This document shows, piece by piece, positions 5,293 to 9,850 of a DNA stretch of 9,850 nucleotides (position 1 is its first letter; each line of letters starts with the position of its first letter). The notes beneath the pieces are model-generated. The model saw only the letters and a program-made list of their open reading frames with translations, made no database searches and had not been told where the DNA came from. The position numbers were made by a program, and so were the translations under genes. Origin of the DNA: Campylobacteraceae bacterium (GTDB lineage: Bacteria; Campylobacterota; Campylobacteria; Campylobacterales; Sulfurovaceae); NCBI GenBank assembly GCA_026982175.1, contig JALSHP010000349.1:1-9850 (forward strand), given 5' to 3'.

Positions 5293-8200
5293 TACGCTTA
5301 ATCTATTGGTCACTAGCCCTTATTGAACTACTGCTTTTTTTAGCAACATTATTACTCTTTATTGCTACAGATGCACGTACCATTAAATATCTTGCCAAAA
5401 ATCAATTGGCATCTTCTTCTTTAACTTATGAGAGCATAGAGGGAAATCTTTTGAAAGGCTTAGAGGTCAAAGAACTCTCTTACAAGAACAAACCCCTCTT
5501 CTCATCGGTACGTTTTCATTGGAGTCCATTGGCACTTTTTAATCATAAAATTATCATTACCGATGTTACAGCAAAGGGACTTGAAGTTGATAATATCATG
5601 AAAATGCTAAAAGAGTTAAAATCAGATAGTTCATCGAGTGAGATTAATTTAGGGCTAGATATTCTCATTAAAAAGTCTCATTTTGATATTAAGCCCTATT
5701 TTTATGAGGGAGTCAAGTTCTCTGCTTTTGCTTTAGATACGGGGAATATCTCATTAAGTAAGGCATTGGTGGTGAATACCTCATCTTTAAAGTTAAAGTT
5801 TGACTCTAAGTTAGCAAAGATTAGGCTCAAAGGGAAGATTAAAAAGAATCAGTTACTACTTGATGAGGTAGCGTTAAAAGAGATTTCCATTAAAGCAATT
5901 ACCAAGTTGACAAAAAGATTAAAAAAAGAGCATCTAAATGCCAAAAATAAGCAAAGTAGTGAAAGAAGTAGCAATGTAATACTTCCGTTAAAAAAGATTA
6001 AAATCAAGCATGTTTTGGCTACGCTTAAAGGGGTTAATTATGGTGATTTTAAAATTAAAAAGGCAAAAATGCATCTCTATCATGCTAGCATTGACCCTGC
6101 CAAAAAATTTACTTATGATGTCCAAAAACTCAAGTTTGAAGGTACAACAAATTTTGGACAAGTTGATTATAAAGGCTACATTGAAGACTCTAATATTTAC
6201 GCTCAAGGGGAGATAAAATTAGATAAAGAACTCTTTACGAGATATAAATTACCCCTGAACTTTATAGGTTTAGAGAATTTAAACAGTAGTTTACATTTAA
6301 ATCATCAATTTGTTGAAGTGAAGATAGACCATCAGTTAGAAAAGTTATTGGAGATTCAGAGTGATTTTAATATTGATATTAAATCGGCAGAACATCATGT
6401 AGTTTACAATTATGCAGAGGCAAATTTACAGGTTGATAGTAACATTAGTGGTCGCCTCTCTTATGCTGAAAATTTTAAATTAAACAATAGACTCTCTCTC
6501 GATAAGCATGGGTTTAGATATGATGGGGAAGTGGCATTTCAAGAACTTTACAATCTTCCCTTAGTTGTCTCTGATTATTTGGTACCGAGTTTAAATGGGG
6601 TTTATCATGGAAATCGTGATGATTTTGAGATGAAATTAGACTCTAAACTTTTAACAGGTACTTTAAGTTTACCTCATTATGAGGGAGCAAATCTTTTTTT
6701 AAAAAGTAAATTTAACAATATTGCATTACGAAAATTGATAGAAGATGTACCTTTAGAACTTCAAGATGAACAGCTTGGGTTAGAGAGTCAAAGTTTTTTT
6801 GATTTTGAGAATTTAGAAGCTTCTGAAATCAATCTAGTGGTAGATGCCAATATGGTAGATGTGAATGCAAAAATGACGCTTCAAAAACCCTATAATATTC
6901 TTTTTTCAACATTTTTAAAAGATGAGACACTTTTAAGAAGTATTGTTCCTAATCTCAATTTTGATGCTATTAGGGATTTAGAGGGGAGTGTTACGCTTGA
7001 TGATGCTTACTATACAGTTAATCTAAAAAATGAATATCTTAAACTTTTCATGAACTATGATGTTTTGAATCAAAGCATTGAAAAAGGGACGATTGAGATT
7101 GAGAATGAGCAGTTTAGTTTTGATAAAAATGAAAATAATGGGCTATATTTTCAAAGTAGCATTTCTAATATTCAAGCATTTTTTGAGAAGATAAAAAGAT
7201 TTTATGCCATAGAATTCCCCAATATTCAAGGAGAAGTTGCCATTGAGATTGAACAACAGCTAGATGGAAGCTTTTGGATACATTTTAAATCACCACAACT
7301 CCAATATCTTTCAGAAGGGGGTGTGGAGTTATCCGTAACCAATATCTATAATATTGACAGCACTTTTAAAATAGATAGAGATTTAAATATTGAGATAGAG
7401 AATTATCAGTTTAACTTAGATGACAATGGCTACTTAGATTCATTTTATAGTAATAGGGTATCGCATCTCTCAATAAATGAAGGGCTAGTGTCGCTGAAAG
7501 AACTTTGGATTAACGAAAAGATAAAAGTTGCAGGAGACTTTAATCTTGATAGCCTACAAGGAGATTTTTCTGTTAATTCTCATAAGTATAGCTTAACCAC
7601 TAAAGATTATGCCCTCATAGCTGACTTAGATTTAAATCTTAAAATCAATAGAGATAAATTTAATATTGAAGGAAACATAGATATTTTAGGTGATACCATT
7701 ACCTATGAAGTAGCAGGTTCACAGATTGTAGAAGATAACGATATTGTTATTGTAGAAGAGATGATTAAGCAAAAAGAGTCTCTGCTCAATAACTTTAAAC
7801 TCTATCTTAAAATTAATAGTAAAAAACCTTTAAAATATATTGCTGAAAATATCAATGTAGAGTTTTTAAACCAACTCTCTATCTTAAAAAACTATAACCA
7901 AGAGATGTTGGTGACAGGAACAACCACCATTACAAAAGGAGAGTATCTTTTAGAAAATAAAGTCTTTACACTAGATGAGAGTCATCTTTACTTTACAGGA
8001 GATATTAAAAAACCACTTTTAGACATTAAAGCTAACTATACAAAAGATGAATATAATGTGCATGTCTTTATTTCAGGAACAAGTGATGCCCCTATTATTA
8101 ATTTTAATTCAGAGCCATATTTGACCCAACAAGAGATACTCTCTCTCATCTTATTTGATGGAACAGGTTCTAGTTCAGGAAGAGGGGCAGAAGCCTATAC

Positions 8201-8468
8201 CCTTTTAGGTGGGGTTTTTGCTAAAGGGTTAATTAAAAGTTTAGGCATAGACGTTGACCATCTTCTTTTAGGAGAGGACGCACAACAACAACTCTCCATA
8301 GAAATTGGGAAAAAAGTCTCAAAAAATGTTTCAGTACTCTATCTGCATCGAGATGGTTTAAATGGTGTTAAAGTAAGGGTTGAACATTCCAATAGATTTG
8401 AGACCGATATTATTATTCAGCCACCCAATACTTCTAGTATTGAGTTTCTCTATAAACAAGATAGATAG
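5289..8468 (+). CDS. tamB: TamB: inner-membrane-anchored envelope-spanning protein
   Basis: TamB forms a long hydrophobic beta-groove from the inner membrane across the periplasm and meets TamA at the outer membrane; current models have it carrying phospholipids. The 1059-residue product has an N-terminal membrane anchor (about 4-26, LIYWSLALIELLLFLATLLL), then hundreds of residues of alternating beta-strand pattern with no cysteines, and the TamB (DUF490) C-terminal domain. There DAPIINFNSEPYLTQQEILS begins at residue 933 and is followed by LILFDG, a Gly/Ser stretch, SIEIGKKVSKNVSVLYLHRD and a final TSSIEFLYK strand. E. coli TamB is about 1260 residues, so this is a shorter but complete-looking version. 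A lysine-rich, probably helical stretch (about 201-229) interrupts the beta pattern. The start is TTG, overlapping the tamA stop by four bases (TTGA), so translation is coupled and the pair should be made together. Confidence 0.9.
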   Translation: MIRLIYWSLALIELLLFLATLLLFIATDARTIKYLAKNQLASSSLTYESIEGNLLKGLEVKELSYKNKPLFSSVRFHWSPLALFNHKIIITDVTAKGLEVDNIMKMLKELKSDSSSSEINLGLDILIKKSHFDIKPYFYEGVKFSAFALDTGNISLSKALVVNTSSLKLKFDSKLAKIRLKGKIKKNQLLLDEVALKEISIKAITKLTKRLKKEHLNAKNKQSSERSSNVILPLKKIKIKHVLATLKGVNYGDFKIKKAKMHLYHASIDPAKKFTYDVQKLKFEGTTNFGQVDYKGYIEDSNIYAQGEIKLDKELFTRYKLPLNFIGLENLNSSLHLNHQFVEVKIDHQLEKLLEIQSDFNIDIKSAEHHVVYNYAEANLQVDSNISGRLSYAENFKLNNRLSLDKHGFRYDGEVAFQELYNLPLVVSDYLVPSLNGVYHGNRDDFEMKLDSKLLTGTLSLPHYEGANLFLKSKFNNIALRKLIEDVPLELQDEQLGLESQSFFDFENLEASEINLVVDANMVDVNAKMTLQKPYNILFSTFLKDETLLRSIVPNLNFDAIRDLEGSVTLDDAYYTVNLKNEYLKLFMNYDVLNQSIEKGTIEIENEQFSFDKNENNGLYFQSSISNIQAFFEKIKRFYAIEFPNIQGEVAIEIEQQLDGSFWIHFKSPQLQYLSEGGVELSVTNIYNIDSTFKIDRDLNIEIENYQFNLDDNGYLDSFYSNRVSHLSINEGLVSLKELWINEKIKVAGDFNLDSLQGDFSVNSHKYSLTTKDYALIADLDLNLKINRDKFNIEGNIDILGDTITYEVAGSQIVEDNDIVIVEEMIKQKESLLNNFKLYLKINSKKPLKYIAENINVEFLNQLSILKNYNQEMLVTGTTTITKGEYLLENKVFTLDESHLYFTGDIKKPLLDIKANYTKDEYNVHVFISGTSDAPIINFNSEPYLTQQEILSLILFDGTGSSSGRGAEAYTLLGGVFAKGLIKSLGIDVDHLLLGEDAQQQLSIEIGKKVSKNVSVLYLHRDGLNGVKVRVEHSNRFETDIIIQPPNTSSIEFLYKQDR

Positions 8469-8484
8469 AAGCTTTTTGTAAAGT

Positions 8485-8892
8485 TTAATTTTCTTGCTTA
8501 TTGGAGTATTGTAAATAGTCAAAAATAGCTTGAATTTCTTCTTCTGTCAAATAGTACATGGGCATAATCTTATGGCGTTTTCTTTTTTTATGCTCTCTGT
8601 ACTCATTACGTAAACTCATTTTTAAATCTTTAAGTGAGTAATCCGTAATATTGACCCCTTTTAAGAGTTTTGGATTTTTCTTCTTATCATAGTATTTGGC
8701 AATTTTTTGACCCCCTTTTCCTGTTTTTCCATGACATTGAGAACAGGAGATACCACGTGGGTTTTTATAGAGCATTCGACCATACTCAACCGATGAGAGA
8801 AAGCTCTCAGAAGTCTCAATAGTTAAGTTCTCATCCTCTTGGGAAGCGTAAGAAAAAAAGAAGAGTAGGGTTAAGAAGATTAAGTGTTTCAC
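8485..8892 (-). CDS. Small periplasmic monohaem cytochrome c
   Basis: A 135-residue secreted class I c-type cytochrome, likely an electron carrier in the periplasm. It has a signal peptide (about 1-16, IFLTLLFFFSYA), an acidic mature N-terminus, one haem-binding CSQCH (Cys50, Cys53, His54) and a likely axial methionine at Met110 in KIMPMYYLTEEEI, followed by the usual C-terminal helix IQAIFDYL. A strongly basic run EHKKRKRHK (100-108) lies just before the methionine ligand. The start is GTG at 8890-8892; no ATG is available in frame, and AGAGAGG stands upstream. It is convergent with tamB (16 bases between stops) and divergent from folD, so it is a single-gene transcript. Its redox partner cannot be told from the window; neighbours give no clue. 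Confidence 0.87.
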   Translation of the reverse strand: MKHLIFLTLLFFFSYASQEDENLTIETSESFLSSVEYGRMLYKNPRGISCSQCHGKTGKGGQKIAKYYDKKKNPKLLKGVNITDYSLKDLKMSLRNEYREHKKRKRHKIMPMYYLTEEEIQAIFDYLQYSNKQEN

Positions 8893-8903
8893 AATAAAGA
8901 TTA

Positions 8904-8910
8904 CCTCTCT
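8904..8910 (-). promoter_or_regulatory. Ribosome binding site for the GTG-started cytochrome gene
   Basis: On the minus strand AGAGAGG (complement of 8904-8910) precedes the GTG at 8892 by 11 bases, slightly long. It is a strong match and supports this start, since no other start codon fits the frame nearby. Confidence 0.55.
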
Positions 8911-8926
8911 AAAATAGATTTTTCGA

Positions 8927-8932
8927 TATAAT
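8927..8932 (+). promoter_or_regulatory. folD promoter -10 box
   Basis: TATAAT at 8927-8932 is preceded by T-rich sequence (ATTTTTCGA) and lies 27 bases before the folD ATG, giving a leader of about 20 bases. No -35 box is evident. Confidence 0.6.
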
Positions 8933-8933
8933 A
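8928..8933 (-). promoter_or_regulatory. Possible cytochrome promoter -10 box overlapping that of folD
   Basis: Read on the minus strand the same bases give TATTAT, five of six matches to a -10 box, followed by a leader of about 30 bases to the cytochrome GTG. The intergenic gap is only 67 bases, so a promoter for this gene must lie in it or just inside folD. Confidence 0.35.
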
Positions 8934-8959
8934 GCCAAAAATTAGTTTAAAGTGGAAAA

Positions 8960-9835
8960 ATGCAACTTATCGATGGAAAATCTTTATCTAAAAAAGTGCA
9001 AGACTTTGTAAAGTCTGAAGTAGAAGTTTTAAAAACAGAGCAGGGAATGGTTCCTGGTTTAGCTGTTGTAATTGTGGGTGATGACCCTGCGAGTCATGCC
9101 TATGTGAGCATGAAAGAGAAAGCGTGTAAAAATGTAGGCTTTTACTCCATCGCCCATAAAATGCCCGATACCATTACACAAGATGAAATTATTGCCATTA
9201 TTACCATGATGAACAATAACCCTCATATTCATGGGATTTTAGTGCAGTTACCACTCCCCTCTCATATTGATACCAATAAAATTTTAGAAGTGATTGACCC
9301 TAAAAAAGATGTGGATGGTTTTCATGCTTATAATGTAGGGCGTATGGTTTCTAATTTAGAGAGTTTTGTGGCGTGTACTCCTTTAGGTGTTATGAAGATG
9401 TTTGAAGAGTATAACATAGAGCTTGAGGGAAAAGATGTGGTGGTGGTTGGAGCTTCTAACATTGTTGGAAAACCTATGGCATCACTACTGTTAAATAAAA
9501 ATGCAACCGTTACTATAACACATATTTATACCAAAGATTTAAAGCAACATACCCTTAATGCTGACATTGTTATTGTAGGCGTGGGTGTACCTAGTCTCAT
9601 TAAAGAAGATATGGTTAAAGAGGGTGCGATTGTCATTGACATAGGGATTAATCGTTTAGACGATGGTCGCTTAGTAGGTGATGTCGATTTTGAAAAAGTC
9701 TCTTCTAAATGTTCTTACATCACTCCTGTTCCTGGAGGAGTAGGTCCTATGACCATTGCGATGTTATTACAAAACACACTTATCTCTGCACAAGCATTTG
9801 CTCAAGAAAAAGCAGAATTAAATGAGGCTGATTAA
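8960..9835 (+). CDS. folD: Bifunctional methylene-tetrahydrofolate dehydrogenase / methenyl-tetrahydrofolate cyclohydrolase (FolD)
   Basis: Interconverts methylene-, methenyl- and 10-formyl-tetrahydrofolate in the cytoplasm, using NADP, and supplies one-carbon units for purines and formyl-Met. The 291 residues are full length. Catalytic marks are Tyr48 and Lys52 of YVSMKEKAC (the Y-x3-K pair), VQLPLP (95-100) with Gln96, KDVDGF with Asp119, the dinucleotide loop GASNIVGKP (164-172) and PVPGGVGPMT (256-265). All are intact; the usual GRS of the loop is GAS here, a tolerated variant. The start ATG 8960 has AGTGGA just upstream. It shares methylene-tetrahydrofolate with ThyX but lies 7 kb away with its own promoter. 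The stop overlaps the next gene's start, so folD is probably first in an operon. Confidence 0.96.
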   Translation: MQLIDGKSLSKKVQDFVKSEVEVLKTEQGMVPGLAVVIVGDDPASHAYVSMKEKACKNVGFYSIAHKMPDTITQDEIIAIITMMNNNPHIHGILVQLPLPSHIDTNKILEVIDPKKDVDGFHAYNVGRMVSNLESFVACTPLGVMKMFEEYNIELEGKDVVVVGASNIVGKPMASLLLNKNATVTITHIYTKDLKQHTLNADIVIVGVGVPSLIKEDMVKEGAIVIDIGINRLDDGRLVGDVDFEKVSSKCSYITPVPGGVGPMTIAMLLQNTLISAQAFAQEKAELNEAD

Positions 9836-9850
9836 TGAATTTTCTCAATA
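9835..9850 (+). CDS. Start of next gene, possibly signal peptidase I (lepB), cut by window edge
   Basis: ATG 9835 shares one base with the folD stop (TAATG), and GAGG at 9824-9827 is seven bases upstream, a good ribosome site. Only MNFLN can be read. In Campylobacter and relatives folD is followed by the signal peptidase gene lepB/lepP, which is the only reason for the guess; five residues cannot confirm it. A competing ATG at 9822 in another frame is also open to the edge but has no clear ribosome site. Confidence 0.5.

Noticed and set aside
5988..6216. Short open frames on both strands inside tamB
   Set aside because: They overlap each other and continuous tamB coding sequence; they are by-products of AT-rich, lysine-rich coding.
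8469..8484. Bidirectional terminator between tamB and the cytochrome gene
   Set aside because: The 16-base gap only offers a four-pair CTTT/AAAG stem, too weak to claim.
9822..9850. Alternative start ATG 9822 for the gene after folD
   Set aside because: It has no ribosome site at a good distance, while GAGG at 9824-9827 is well placed for ATG 9835.

Overview
The window is AT-rich and looks like a chromosomal segment of a Campylobacterota bacterium (formerly Epsilonproteobacteria), closest in style to the Sulfurimonas/Sulfurovum type. The evidence is the ThyX active-site variant of the Helicobacter/Campylobacter kind, the TamA/TamB and FolD protein style, extended -10 boxes without clear -35 boxes, and tightly packed genes with short or overlapping junctions. 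The genus assignment is inference from protein style, not from a search.

Positions 1-770 are a gene graveyard. They hold the intact tail of a probable antitoxin, a PIN-domain toxin gene broken by two internal nonsense codons, a junction into a frameshifted fragment that may be the C-terminus of an Rpn-like nuclease/transposase, and a short imperfect palindrome that may be a decayed dispersed repeat. Together they read as a dead toxin-antitoxin locus at an accessory insertion point.

From 738 to 3473, on the plus strand, come thyX (flavin-dependent dTMP synthesis), a directly abutting DedA-family membrane protein gene, and proA (proline synthesis, probably with its own promoter). From 3547 to 8468 is an overlapping tamA-tamB pair encoding the outer-membrane Omp85 protein and the inner-membrane-anchored TamB that spans the envelope. 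A convergent minus-strand gene (8485-8892) encodes a small secreted monohaem cytochrome c. Its promoter region is shared with the divergent folD (8960-9835, one-carbon folate metabolism). The last 16 bases are the start of another gene whose ATG overlaps the folD stop; lepB is the guess from usual gene order.

Functionally this is mostly housekeeping. ThyX and FolD both consume methylene-tetrahydrofolate, ProA makes proline, and DedA and TamA/TamB serve envelope biogenesis. I found no credible new multi-gene system. The points most worth a second look are the decayed toxin-antitoxin/Rpn junction, the lone cysteine pair in the TamA POTRA region, the changed RGY motif in its barrel, and the superimposed divergent promoters before folD.
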